The position numbers were made by a program, and so were the translations under genes. From positions 1-17,159 of the forward strand of contig JAICTU010000163.1 of NCBI GenBank assembly GCA_025936205.1: a stretch of DNA of 17,159 bases, in the 5' to 3' direction. The stretch comes from Polyangiaceae bacterium. GTDB lineage: Bacteria > Myxococcota > Polyangia > Polyangiales > Polyangiaceae. Shown here in pieces: positions 1-9,357 of this stretch. Under the pieces are notes generated by a model. That model ran no database searches, was not told the DNA's origin, and saw only the letters and a list, made by a program, of their open reading frames with translations. Position 1 is the stretch's first letter; each line of letters opens with the position of its first letter.

Positions 1-60
1 AATTGGCTGCCGGAGAATTGGCTGCAGGAGAATTGCCTGCCGGAGAATTGCCTGCCGGAG
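1..60 (-). repeat. Four tandem 15-bp units inside the acidic protein gene
   Basis: Four consecutive 15-bp units fill positions 1-60 (plus-strand forms aattggctgccggag, aattggctgcaggag, and aattgcctgccggag twice). On the coding strand they encode a pentapeptide repeat, two SPAGN-type units followed by two SPAAN-type units. The array touches the window edge, so the total copy number is unknown. Confidence 0.85.
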
Positions 61-1087
61 ATCGCGAGGCGGAGCCACCCCGGTCTAGCTCGGGGATATC
101 AAAGCTTGGTAGCGGAGCATCCCGCCGCTTGGCGCTCAGCGTCTCCGGCACTGTCTTTCGCTCGGCAGCCGACGCGGCCAGCGCCGCGGCGTCGGCGTCA
201 CTCTCGTCGAACTCGATCTCGGCGGGCTCAGCTTCAGACTCGGGCGAGACGTCCAGGATTTCGGCAGCTTCGAGAGGAGATGCATCCGGCCGCGTCGGTT
301 CTTCGAGCGCAGCTGCGCTGCCGGCCACGTCCGCATTCAACGTGGCCTCTGGATCACTCGGCAGCGGAGCCTCTTCCTCTGGTGCGGCCAAGCCGCGGCC
401 CGCGATCTCCTCGCCTGGTAGCTCCTCCGCCGCGATCAAGACCTCTTCCGGATCTTCGGACGCCTGCGTTTCCTCGAGCGCCGACGCAGCATCCTCTCCG
501 GGACGCTGCTCGCTCACGGGCGCCGCGCCTTCGACCGGGCCGGAGAGCGCAGACACATCTTCCTCGGCCTCGGATTGCGGAGTATCCCGATCGGACACGG
601 AGGCCTCGAGCGATGCGTCCTCCTTTTCCGGTTCCGGCACCACGGCGGCGGCAGCGCGGCGAGCTACGATGGCGGGCGCGCGTGGGGCAGAGCCGAGCGA
701 TTCCGCGAGCACCGCATCGCTGAGCCCCGGGTGGATATCGGTGGCTTCGTCTTCCTCCTCGGCACTGTCCTCATCCATGGAGTCGGACATCATCAGCTCA
801 TCCAGCGAGACGTCTTCATCGTCGTCAGAGGACCCGGCGGCGGCGAAATCGGAGCCGGCGCGGGCAGCCGGTTCTTCGGAGGCGTCGTCAATGGTCTTGT
901 GGGAAGCGGTGTCGTCGGCCGGGTCGTCCAGATCGTCCGCGCGCGGAACGCGTTCCGAATCGTGACGAGCTTCGAACGTTCCGCTAGCAGACGTGTCCGC
1001 CGAGTGGCTGCCACGCTCCGTTCGCCGCTCTGCTGAGCGCCGCGAAGCAGAAGAGCGCGCCGAATCGACCTTGGTTTGCCTGGCCAT
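1..1087 (-). CDS. Acidic, Ser/Ala/Glu-rich low-complexity protein, C-terminus cut by window edge
   Basis: The minus strand reads open from an ATG at 1087 to the left edge, giving 362 residues without a stop. Three stops (TAA TAG TGA) lie in frame just upstream of the ATG, so no earlier start is possible. The first 30 residues are Arg/Ser-rich. From about residue 45 the chain becomes strongly acidic, with the densest Asp/Glu run at residues 88-117, and it stays rich in Ala, Glu, Ser and Pro to the edge. A five-residue repeat of the type SPAGN/SPAAN begins near residue 343. No signal peptide, membrane helix or known domain is visible, so this part is probably disordered and cytoplasmic. I do not recognise the family. 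A folded domain may lie beyond the edge. The opposite strand also reads open, but its Ser/Ala-rich product is what the complement of Glu/Ala codons gives. Confidence 0.7.
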   Translation of the reverse strand, partial: MARQTKVDSARSSASRRSAERRTERGSHSADTSASGTFEARHDSERVPRADDLDDPADDTASHKTIDDASEEPAARAGSDFAAAGSSDDDEDVSLDELMMSDSMDEDSAEEEDEATDIHPGLSDAVLAESLGSAPRAPAIVARRAAAAVVPEPEKEDASLEASVSDRDTPQSEAEEDVSALSGPVEGAAPVSEQRPGEDAASALEETQASEDPEEVLIAAEELPGEEIAGRGLAAPEEEAPLPSDPEATLNADVAGSAAALEEPTRPDASPLEAAEILDVSPESEAEPAEIEFDESDADAAALAASAAERKTVPETLSAKRRDAPLPSFDIPELDRGGSASRSPAGNSPAGNSPAANSPAAN

Positions 1088-1330
1088 GCCCGCTCACTAT
1101 TACCAGAGCGCGCTCTCCGCAGCGGTAGGATTAGCACCCACGCGCCGGCAAAATCACACACGATTGCGGATTTTCTCGTAAATTTGCGTTCTTCGCACAA
1201 CCTGAAACAGTGTTGAGCCGCCATCGGCACGATTGCCTCAGCGTGTCGTAGCAGGTGTGATGCAGTGCACTGTTCCGGTGCAATTGCAGCGCCGAACGCA
1301 CTGCACTGGCTGCAGCGAACGGTGGCTCGC

Positions 1331-2296
1331 TCAGACGAAGATCATACCTTCGCCGACCAGCACGCACTGGCCGCCGACGCGCAATTCGCTGACTTTGCCG
1401 TCCACTTCACGCGCGCTGACGTGGATGCGGCTCGGGCGACCGATCTCCGCGCCTTGCTCGAACACGAAGACGTGGTCGGGCCGCGAAGGCACCAGGCGGT
1501 AGTGGATCAGGTACGCTGCCAGAGGGCCGCAGGCGGTCTCGCTCGCGGGCGCCTCGCTGATGCCGAGCGCGGGCGCGAACATGCGCGCCGTCGCCGTCGA
1601 GCCCGGGTGCGCTGCTTGCAGACAGAACGCGTAGATGTGCGGAGCCTCGAAACGCCGGATGGTGCGCTCCCAGATGTCGAGACGCAGCCGGATGCGCTGG
1701 AGCGCTTCCAGATTGGCGACCGGGATCAACAGGTACGGCAGGCTGGCGCCGACCGCCTGCACCGGCACCCCTCCCAGCATGTCTTCCATACCGAGGGAGA
1801 GCACCGCCGCCGCGGTGTGCGGCTCGGGGTAGCGCGTGCCGAAGCGCGGCACCTCTTGCTTGGTGGTGCTGATCGGAGAGATCAGCGACACGGAGATGGG
1901 GCCCGACGCCTCGTCGAAGACCATGCGCTGCTTGGGGTCCGGCGCCGGCGCGCGGTCATGGGCGAGCGCGAATGCGGTGCCGATCGATGGGTTCGCCGCC
2001 GTTGGTAGCTCCGCGTGCGGTGAGAAGATCCGGATCGAGTAGTCGTGAGCGCGATCGGTGGGGGGGAAGACGAAGGTGGTCTCGGTGTGCTGGAGCTCAC
2101 GCGCGATGCGCTGCATTTGTTCGGTGCTCAGGCCGCGCGCATCCGTGAACACCGCGAGCGGATTGCCGTGGAAGCGCTGCTCGGTGAACACGTCCACCAG
2201 ACGGTAGCGATAGGGCCGCGAGGAGCCAGGGGGTCCCGGGTCTCCCCGGAAAGCCTGCGGTGAGTCTTGGGCGGGGAAGCGGGCGGATGAAGGCAT
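1331..2296 (-). CDS. PhzF-family epimerase/isomerase-like protein
   Basis: The product has 321 residues, close to the usual 280-300 for the family plus an N-terminal extension of about 30 residues. It begins the PhzF fold at 'YRLVDVFTEQRFHGNPLAVF' (about residues 31-50). The catalytic Glu is present in 'HTETTFVFPP' (E72). The second-half signature reads 'ETACGPLAAYL' (253-263), where the family usually has a DPxTGSA-like motif, and the usual GHP reads ANP (N102). PhzF proteins catalyse isomerisation of small metabolites; phenazine synthesis is only one case, and no other phz genes are here. The frame stays open upstream to 2767 but would overlap the divergent lipoprotein gene, so the ATG at 2296 was chosen. 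Its Shine-Dalgarno is weak. The family call is firm; the substrate is unknown. Confidence 0.85.
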   Translation of the reverse strand: MPSSARFPAQDSPQAFRGDPGPPGSSRPYRYRLVDVFTEQRFHGNPLAVFTDARGLSTEQMQRIARELQHTETTFVFPPTDRAHDYSIRIFSPHAELPTAANPSIGTAFALAHDRAPAPDPKQRMVFDEASGPISVSLISPISTTKQEVPRFGTRYPEPHTAAAVLSLGMEDMLGGVPVQAVGASLPYLLIPVANLEALQRIRLRLDIWERTIRRFEAPHIYAFCLQAAHPGSTATARMFAPALGISEAPASETACGPLAAYLIHYRLVPSRPDHVFVFEQGAEIGRPSRIHVSAREVDGKVSELRVGGQCVLVGEGMIFV

Positions 2297-2351
2297 GGCG
2301 GATGACGAGGCTACGGACGAGCTTTGGCAAGCATGAAGCCTGTTCCAGCCC

Positions 2352-2363
2352 AAGTGTACACTT
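2352..2363. promoter_or_regulatory. Perfect 12-bp palindrome, candidate operator
   Basis: AAGTGTACACTT reads identically on both strands. It lies in the 190-bp gap between the divergent starts at 2296 and 2487, about 55 bp upstream of the PhzF start. It overlaps a possible minus-strand -10 element. The regulator is unknown. Confidence 0.5.
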
Positions 2364-2380
2364 ACCAAACCGTGTAGCAA
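2353..2380 (-). promoter_or_regulatory. Possible sigma70-type promoter for the PhzF gene
   Basis: On the minus strand TTGCTA (2380-2375), a 16-bp spacer and TACACT (2358-2353) match the -35/-10 consensus at four of six positions each. The -10 lies inside the 12-bp palindrome, which would suit repression by a dimeric regulator. This rests on consensus matching only. Confidence 0.3.
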
Positions 2381-2417
2381 GATACCCTTGGCGCCGAGTC
2401 TCCGCGCCGTGACCATT

Positions 2418-2438
2418 GGGGGCGCTGCCGGCGCCCCC
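2418..2438 (+). other. GC-rich hairpin in the leader of the M28 lipoprotein gene
   Basis: GGGGGCGC and GCGCCCCC form a perfect 8-bp stem around a 5-nt loop, 48 nt before the chosen start codon at 2487. No T-run follows. It could be a leader structure. Confidence 0.4.
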
Positions 2439-2486
2439 GCATTCGTCGCTCGATTCCACCTGCCGCTGGCACTAGTCTCGCGGCTC

Positions 2487-5400
2487 ATGAACACGCGTCG
2501 ACGCTCGGCATTCAGTGTCTCGGCTCTCCGTTTCGTCGTGCCGTCGCTGGCCCTGCCGCTCGCCGCCAGCGGGCTCGGCTGCAGCTCGTCCGGCCCTCCT
2601 GCGACCAGTCCGGCGCAGGCCGAGCACACGCCGGGTGGCGAATTTCCCAATGAAACGCACTTCGGCTCGCTCGTGCAGCTCACCGACGGCGGTGACAACT
2701 CGGAACCGTACTGGGCCTTCGCTGGAAATGAATTGATGTTCCAGGCGCACGACCGAGCGGGCTGCAATCAGCTCTATACGCTCGCGTTCGATCAGCGGGG
2801 CGCGGAGCCGCGTCAAGTATCGAGCGGCAAGGGCGCCAGCGCTGGAGGGCGCTTCCTGCCGGGTGACCAGGAGATCGTCTACGCCTCGACGGAGCTGGCC
2901 GGAGACGGCTGCTCGCCACCGCTCGACGGCAACCCCAGCAACGCCTGGACGCTTTCGTCGGGCTACGAGATCATGCGCGCCAACATCGACGGATCGAATC
3001 GGCGCTCCTTGACCTCAGCGAGCGCGACCTCCGGGAGCGCCCCCGCTGCTCCCTCCTACGACGGCGAAGCGTCGGTGTGCAGCAAGGACGGCTCGATCCT
3101 GTTCACGTCGTCGCGCGACGGCGACCTCGAGCTGTATCGCATGGACCCGAGCGGACAGAACGTGAAGCGCATCACGCAGACGCCGGGCTACGACGGCCGC
3201 GCGTTCTTCAGCCGCGACTGCGAGAAGATCGTGTGGCAGGCCTCGCGCCCGGCGGGCCAGGCGCTGAAAGACTACCAGGATCTGCTCGCGAAGGGCCTGG
3301 TGCGTCCCACCAATCTGGAGATCTTCGTGGCCAACGCCGACGGCTCGGACGCGCGCCAGCTGACGTATTTCGGCGCGCAAAGCTTCGCGCCGTTCTTCGC
3401 CCCGAGCGGCAGCCGCGTGTTGTTCTCCAGCAACAGCGGCGATCCCAAGCGGCAGGAGTTCGACATCTGGGCCATCAATACCGACGGCACGCAGCTGGAG
3501 CAGATCACCTACGCGCCGGGCTTCGATGGCTATCCGATGTTCTCGCCCGACGGGAAGTACCTCGCCTTCTCTTCCGCTCGCTCCGCGCGCTCCAGCGCCA
3601 GCGCCGCTTCCGCGGGGACACCCAGCAGCCCGACGAACGTGTTCGTGGCGGAGTGGAAGGAGGCCGCGCCGCACTCCGCGCAGGAGACTCCGGCGGATCG
3701 CGTGATGCGCGACATTGCGTGGCTCGCCGATCCCGCGCGCGACGGTCGCGGTGTGGGCACGCCGGGTCTGGAAGCGTCGGGCGCGTATATCGAGGCGCAG
3801 TTCAAAGCGCTCGGCCTCGAACCCGCGGCCGCGCCGGACTCTTACCGTCAGACGCTGGACGTGGTGTCGAGCGTCCAGGTGGGTCCGGGCACGGCGCTGG
3901 CCCTCGCCGGTAGCGCGCTAATGTCCGACCAGTTCCAGCCGCTCGGGTTCTCTGCCAGCGGCGAGGTTTCGGGCAAGCTGGTGCTCGCGGGCTACGGCAT
4001 TCAGAAGCCGGAGCTCGGGCGCAAGGACCTCGAGGGCGCGGCGCTGAAAGGCAACATCGCTGTGATGCGCCGCTTCGTGCCCGACACGCCGCAGTTCAAG
4101 GATGTGCACAGCGAGCTGCGCGAGAAGGCCTGGGGCGCGCGCGATCGCGGTGCCAAGGCGCTCATCATCGTCGACTCGCCGGAGCGCCCGCCGGGCGCGG
4201 CGGCGGACTGGAAGGCGCCGGACGACGCGGTGTTCCCCAGGATCGAGCGGGACAGCTACGGCGACGCAGGCATTCCGGTGCTGATCGTCAAGCGCGCGGC
4301 GTTTGCGTCCACGCTCGAGCAGCTGGAGAAGGGCCGCCCGATCCAGGCCAAGCTGAAGGTGGAGCTGACGCTGGCGCGCCAGAACGTGTTCAACGTGCTG
4401 GCCCGCTTGCCGGCGCGCGCGCCCGCCGATCAGCGCTTGCCCGGCATCTTCGTCGTGGGCGCGCACTACGACCACCTGGGCCACGGCGGGTCTTTCTCGC
4501 TCGCCCCGGATGATCACTCCGCGCATGTCGGCGCGGACGACAACGCCTCGGGCGTGGCGCTGGTGCTGGAGGTGGCGCGGCAGCTCAGCAAGGGCCAAGC
4601 CACCCGCCGGGACATCGTCTTTGCCACCTTCACGGGCGAAGAGATGGGCTCGCTCGGCTCATCCTATCTGCTGAAGAACCCTCCCCCGGGGCTCGAGACC
4701 AAGAACATCCACGCCATGATCAACTTCGACATGGTGGGCAGGCTGAGAGAAAATCAGCTGCTGGTCATGGGCGCGGCGAGCGCGGACGAGTGGCAGAAGC
4801 TGGTGCCGCCGCTGTGCGAGCAGAACCAGCTGCAGTGCAAGATGGGCTCGGCGCTCAACAGCCGAGGCGGCAGCGACCACGACAACTTCTACGCGGCGGG
4901 TGTGCCGGTCCTGCACTTCTTCACGGACACGCACAGCGACTACCACAAGCCCAGCGATGTGCCCTCGAAGATCAATGCGGCCGGCGTCGCGCAGATCGCG
5001 CAGCTCACCGAGCAGCTGCTGGCGCGAGAGGATCAGCGCGGCCCCCTCACCTACCGCAATCTTCCGGCGGCGAAGGACGACGGGAAGTCAGACCGGCGCT
5101 CGTTCAACGCTTCGCTCGGCACGATCCCGGACTATGGTGGGCCGCCCAACAATCAAAAGGGCGTTCTGCTCTCCGGTGTGCGGCCCGGCAGCGGCGCGGC
5201 TCAGGGCGGGATGCAGCGCGGTGACATCCTGATCCAGCTCGGTGATCACGCGGTGGAAAGCGTCGAAGACCTGATGTTCTGCCTGAACAACGCCAAGCCC
5301 AACCAGACGGTGAAGGCGCTGGTGCTGCGCGACGGCAAGCGGGTCGAGCTGAAGGTCACCTACCAGGAGCGCGGCGGTGGTGGTGGCTCGCCCCACAGCG

Positions 5401-5537
5401 ATCCCAATGCGGCGCCTGGTGGCGCTCCCAGCCACGGCACGACGCCTGGCTCCGCTCAGCCTGCGCCTCATCCTGCGCCTCATCCTGGGCCTGGACAGCC
5501 CTCGGCGGCAGCTCCGGGCAGCGGACAGAAGCCGTAA
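2487..5537 (+). CDS. Secreted lipoprotein: PD40/TolB-type propeller, M28 zinc peptidase, PDZ domain
   Basis: The product has 1016 residues. The ATG at 2487 gives a lipoprotein signal (Arg-rich start, hydrophobic core, lipobox SGLGC at about residues 28-32); an upstream ATG at 2388 would bury this signal. Residues about 45-390 carry TolB/PD40-like propeller blades with motifs such as ANIDGSNRRSLT and FSPDGKYLAFSS. A protease-associated-like segment lies at roughly 490-600. The M28 catalytic core follows, with metal ligands expected at H660 (GAHYDH), D684 (GADDNASG), E719, D748 (FDMVGR) and H820 (DYHKPSD), and E718 as the general base. All are present. A PDZ domain covers about 878-963, then a Pro/Gly/Ser tail containing PAPHPAPHPGPG. 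M28 enzymes are aminopeptidases or carboxypeptidases. Location is probably the outer membrane or periplasm. The gene appears to be monocistronic. Confidence 0.93.
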   Translation: MNTRRRSAFSVSALRFVVPSLALPLAASGLGCSSSGPPATSPAQAEHTPGGEFPNETHFGSLVQLTDGGDNSEPYWAFAGNELMFQAHDRAGCNQLYTLAFDQRGAEPRQVSSGKGASAGGRFLPGDQEIVYASTELAGDGCSPPLDGNPSNAWTLSSGYEIMRANIDGSNRRSLTSASATSGSAPAAPSYDGEASVCSKDGSILFTSSRDGDLELYRMDPSGQNVKRITQTPGYDGRAFFSRDCEKIVWQASRPAGQALKDYQDLLAKGLVRPTNLEIFVANADGSDARQLTYFGAQSFAPFFAPSGSRVLFSSNSGDPKRQEFDIWAINTDGTQLEQITYAPGFDGYPMFSPDGKYLAFSSARSARSSASAASAGTPSSPTNVFVAEWKEAAPHSAQETPADRVMRDIAWLADPARDGRGVGTPGLEASGAYIEAQFKALGLEPAAAPDSYRQTLDVVSSVQVGPGTALALAGSALMSDQFQPLGFSASGEVSGKLVLAGYGIQKPELGRKDLEGAALKGNIAVMRRFVPDTPQFKDVHSELREKAWGARDRGAKALIIVDSPERPPGAAADWKAPDDAVFPRIERDSYGDAGIPVLIVKRAAFASTLEQLEKGRPIQAKLKVELTLARQNVFNVLARLPARAPADQRLPGIFVVGAHYDHLGHGGSFSLAPDDHSAHVGADDNASGVALVLEVARQLSKGQATRRDIVFATFTGEEMGSLGSSYLLKNPPPGLETKNIHAMINFDMVGRLRENQLLVMGAASADEWQKLVPPLCEQNQLQCKMGSALNSRGGSDHDNFYAAGVPVLHFFTDTHSDYHKPSDVPSKINAAGVAQIAQLTEQLLAREDQRGPLTYRNLPAAKDDGKSDRRSFNASLGTIPDYGGPPNNQKGVLLSGVRPGSGAAQGGMQRGDILIQLGDHAVESVEDLMFCLNNAKPNQTVKALVLRDGKRVELKVTYQERGGGGGSPHSDPNAAPGGAPSHGTTPGSAQPAPHPAPHPGPGQPSAAAPGSGQKP

Positions 5538-5607
5538 GCCGATAGCGTTCCGGCCCGCCACAACCCCGCCCTTTTCGAGCTGGGGCCGGAGCGCTTCGTG
5601 CTAAACC

Positions 5608-5630
5608 CCCGGGCCTCCGTGCGGCCCGGG
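5608..5630 (+). terminator. Strong GC hairpin between the M28 gene and aspS
   Basis: CCCGGGCC and GGCCCGGG form a perfect 8-bp stem with a 7-nt loop, 70 nt after the M28 stop. No T-run follows, so it may end the M28 transcript imperfectly or belong to the aspS leader. Confidence 0.4.
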
Positions 5631-5661
5631 CCCTGGCGAGGGCGGCACGGACGGCTGTTTC

Positions 5662-5678
5662 TGCGGGGACACCCCGCA
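5662..5678 (+). promoter_or_regulatory. Second hairpin, just upstream of the aspS ribosome-binding site
   Basis: TGCGGGG and CCCCGCA form a 7-bp stem around an ACA loop, ending 13 nt before the aspS Shine-Dalgarno. With the hairpin at 5608-5630 it makes a structured leader region. Any regulatory role is an inference. Confidence 0.35.
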
Positions 5679-5691
5679 CCCCGGCTAGTTT

Positions 5692-5698
5692 GGAGAAG
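5692..5698 (+). promoter_or_regulatory. aspS ribosome-binding site
   Basis: GGAGAAG lies 5 nt before a GTG codon at 5704 and decides for that GTG as the aspS start. Confidence 0.75.
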
Positions 5699-5703
5699 AA
5701 GCT

Positions 5704-7599
<1,896 letters not shown>

Positions 7600-7610
7600 A
7601 CGCGGGCAGT

Positions 7611-7636
7611 GGGCTACAGGCTCGAGTCTGTAGCCC
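7611..7636. terminator. Hairpin between convergent aspS and DHH gene, probably bidirectional terminator
   Basis: GGGCTACAG and CTGTAGCCC form a perfect 9-bp stem around an 8-nt loop. It starts 12 nt after the aspS stop and ends 7 nt before the stop of the convergent gene. The T-run is poor (TTCT). Confidence 0.65.
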
Positions 7637-7642
7637 TTCTGC

Positions 7643-8698
7643 TCAGTGCTCGTCGCCGTTGAGGCCCGGCACGACGCGCGTCAGGCGCTTGCGGACCGCC
7701 TGGCGCGCGAGCTTCACCAGCACGTTGCTGTCGGCACAGTCCGCGAGGATGCCGAGCGGGATCTGAAAGCCTCCCTTGTCGGCACGGCCGCCGCCGAAGG
7801 GACGCCCGGATGCGTCGGTGCCGAACGCAGCCTCCATGAACAGCGCCGGGTCGACGCTGGCGCTATTCGTGCGCAGCGAGCCATCGATGCGGTCTTCCAC
7901 GATGCCGAACACGACCACGGTATCGATATCCTCGCGGCGCAGGATGAAGTCCGCGGCGGTCGGGATCGCGTCGCGATTGGTCGACGACACGCGCCCCACG
8001 GAAGCGAAGGCGAACTCGCGCACCACTTCCAGATCGAGCAGCGCACGGCCGATCGCCGTCATGGACTCCTCGGCCATGCGCCGGTGCCCGACGCGCAGGA
8101 GCAGCGGAGTGTCGACGTGCGGCTTCAGGTATGCCGCGGCACGGAAATCCGCCGCGGTGGCCAGGGAGAAGTCGTCGGTGTCCGTCTCGATGCCGAACAG
8201 CAGCGCCGTCGCGACACGGGTGTCTTCGATCGAGTCGCTGGCGAAGGGCGAGAGCTCGGCCAGGTACTCCGAGTAGATGGTGCAGGTCGCGCCCACGTCG
8301 GGACGCACGTCGGAGAACTCGGCGGTCAGTTTGGCCGGCTTGCGATGATGGTCGACCACCGTCAGCAGCTTCAGCTTCTCCGGCAGGTCGATGCTGCTCT
8401 CGCTGCTGCTGGTGTCGACGAGCGACAGGTAGTCGTAGTCCTGCAGCTCCTTCGCGTCCGACACCTGCCGCATGTTGAGATTGAGGAGCTTCACCAGCGC
8501 GCGGTTCTCCGGCCGAGAAACCGGCAAGACATGCGCGATGGTGGTGTTGATCTCCATCTTCTCGCAGATCAAACGGTGTGCGAGAGCGCTGCCGATCGCA
8601 TCAGGGTCGGGGTGACCGCTGAGCAGGATCAACAGCGACTTGCCCCGGGCTTTCTCCAGGGCTTTCTCGAACTTCCGAAAGGGTTCAATTCCGTTCAT
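7643..8698 (-). CDS. DHH/DHHA1-family phosphoesterase (NrnA-like)
   Basis: The ATG at 8698 gives 351 residues. DHH motifs appear in order: 'SGHPDPDAIGS' (H29, D31, D33), 'LVDTSSSE' (D95), the name-giving 'VVDHHRKP' (D116-H118) and 'GIETDTDDF' (D173). The C-terminal DHHA1 domain ends with 'GGGRADKGGFQIP' (302-314), the glycine-rich substrate loop. Family members use manganese to split phosphodiester bonds in short oligonucleotides, pAp or cyclic dinucleotides in the cytoplasm; which of these applies here cannot be told. A further in-frame start (TTG at 8770) exists, but it coincides with a TTGACA promoter-like box, so the ATG is preferred. The gene is convergent with aspS and apparently monocistronic. 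Confidence 0.9.
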   Translation of the reverse strand: MNGIEPFRKFEKALEKARGKSLLILLSGHPDPDAIGSALAHRLICEKMEINTTIAHVLPVSRPENRALVKLLNLNMRQVSDAKELQDYDYLSLVDTSSSESSIDLPEKLKLLTVVDHHRKPAKLTAEFSDVRPDVGATCTIYSEYLAELSPFASDSIEDTRVATALLFGIETDTDDFSLATAADFRAAAYLKPHVDTPLLLRVGHRRMAEESMTAIGRALLDLEVVREFAFASVGRVSSTNRDAIPTAADFILRREDIDTVVVFGIVEDRIDGSLRTNSASVDPALFMEAAFGTDASGRPFGGGRADKGGFQIPLGILADCADSNVLVKLARQAVRKRLTRVVPGLNGDEH

Positions 8699-9106
8699 GA
8701 GCACAACGGGCAATCTCGTTCTGCCGCTCTCGGCGGCGCCAATTGCTGTCCAATCCCCTGTGCCTGTCAATCACCAACGGAGATTCACTGGAGAATCAAT
8801 TTGCATCAGGAACTCGCTGCTGATCGTTCGGCCAGGACTTTGGTCTGGAGAGAATGTTCGGTGGTGCCTCGGGTGCTGGGGCGGGTGCGGGACTCGACTG
8901 GCAAACGACCTCGGCCAGAAACGCCAAAGACCGGGGAGGCGTTCTGGCGGCCTGGAAGTGCTGTTTTTGGCCCCTTTTTCTTCACGAAGTGGGCTGGTCG
9001 GGGGAAGCGCGGGCGTATGTTGCACACCTACGTCGACCATGCACGACCCGGGTTGTCGTAAACTTCGTGCTATCGTCACCCCGCACCGCCGGCGAGCTGA
9101 CCGACC
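8699..9106. other. 408-bp intergenic region between divergent genes
   Basis: This region separates the DHH gene (minus) from the 57-residue gene (plus). It holds the promoter-like boxes at 8742-8770 and an inverted repeat GATTC-N6-GAATC at 8782-8797. Overlapping open frames on both strands lack family signatures or convincing ribosome-binding sites. I see no RNA gene or repeat array in the rest. Confidence 0.5.
8742..8770 (-). promoter_or_regulatory. Possible promoter of the DHH phosphoesterase gene
   Basis: A perfect TTGACA (8770-8765, minus) is followed after 17 bp by AGCAAT (8747-8742), a weak -10. It is 43 nt or more upstream of the ATG at 8698. Confidence 0.35.
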
Positions 9107-9280
9107 ATGTTACAAAAGCTGCTGACCCTCGCCCTCGGCGTGACAGTGGTGGGGCATCTGTTCTTTCGGCCGCAGCTCAAACAACTGGGCCGAAGGATCG
9201 ACCGCGCCGTCAGCGTCGCCGCGGTGCTGGTCCTGGTGATCTGGCTCGGCCAGCTCGGCTACTTGCTCTGGCTCCGCTGA
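9107..9280 (+). CDS. Small membrane protein, 57 residues
   Basis: An ATG at 9107 opens a frame ending in TGA at 9278-9280. The product starts MLQKLLTLALGVTVVGHLFF and ends GQLGYLLWLR. It shows two hydrophobic stretches (about residues 4-20 and 37-55) separated by a basic stretch containing RPQLKQLGRRIDR (about 21-33), a layout typical of a two-helix inner-membrane hairpin protein. A weak GGCGAG (9091-9096) precedes the start. I do not recognise the family. The hydrophobic pattern, the basic loop and the absence of any better gene here support it as real. It lies alone between the DHH gene and the convergent SMP-30 lipoprotein. Confidence 0.6.
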   Translation: MLQKLLTLALGVTVVGHLFFRPQLKQLGRRIDRAVSVAAVLVLVIWLGQLGYLLWLR

Positions 9281-9357
9281 CAGACTCAGCAAGATGCGCA
9301 CCGCGCACTCGGTTTGCAAGGGACGCCAGGGGTGGTGTTCGGCTCTTTCCTGCTGCC

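Noticed and set aside
1..60. Possible CRISPR-like array
   Set aside because: The units are contiguous without spacers, keep the reading frame, and encode a peptide repeat.
3..965. Open frame of 320 codons on the plus strand, Ser/Ala-rich
   Set aside because: It is the complement of the acidic minus-strand gene, which has the better composition, a defined start and a coding repeat array.
2297..2767. N-terminal extension of the PhzF frame
   Set aside because: It would run through the divergent promoter region into the peptidase gene and adds no family-like sequence.
3015..3674. Minus-strand Arg/Ala-rich frame inside the peptidase gene
   Set aside because: It is an antisense shadow of the propeller region and lacks motifs.
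7646..9061. Plus-strand open frame of 471 codons opposite the DHH gene
   Set aside because: It is antisense to clear DHH motifs and has no recognisable domain of its own.
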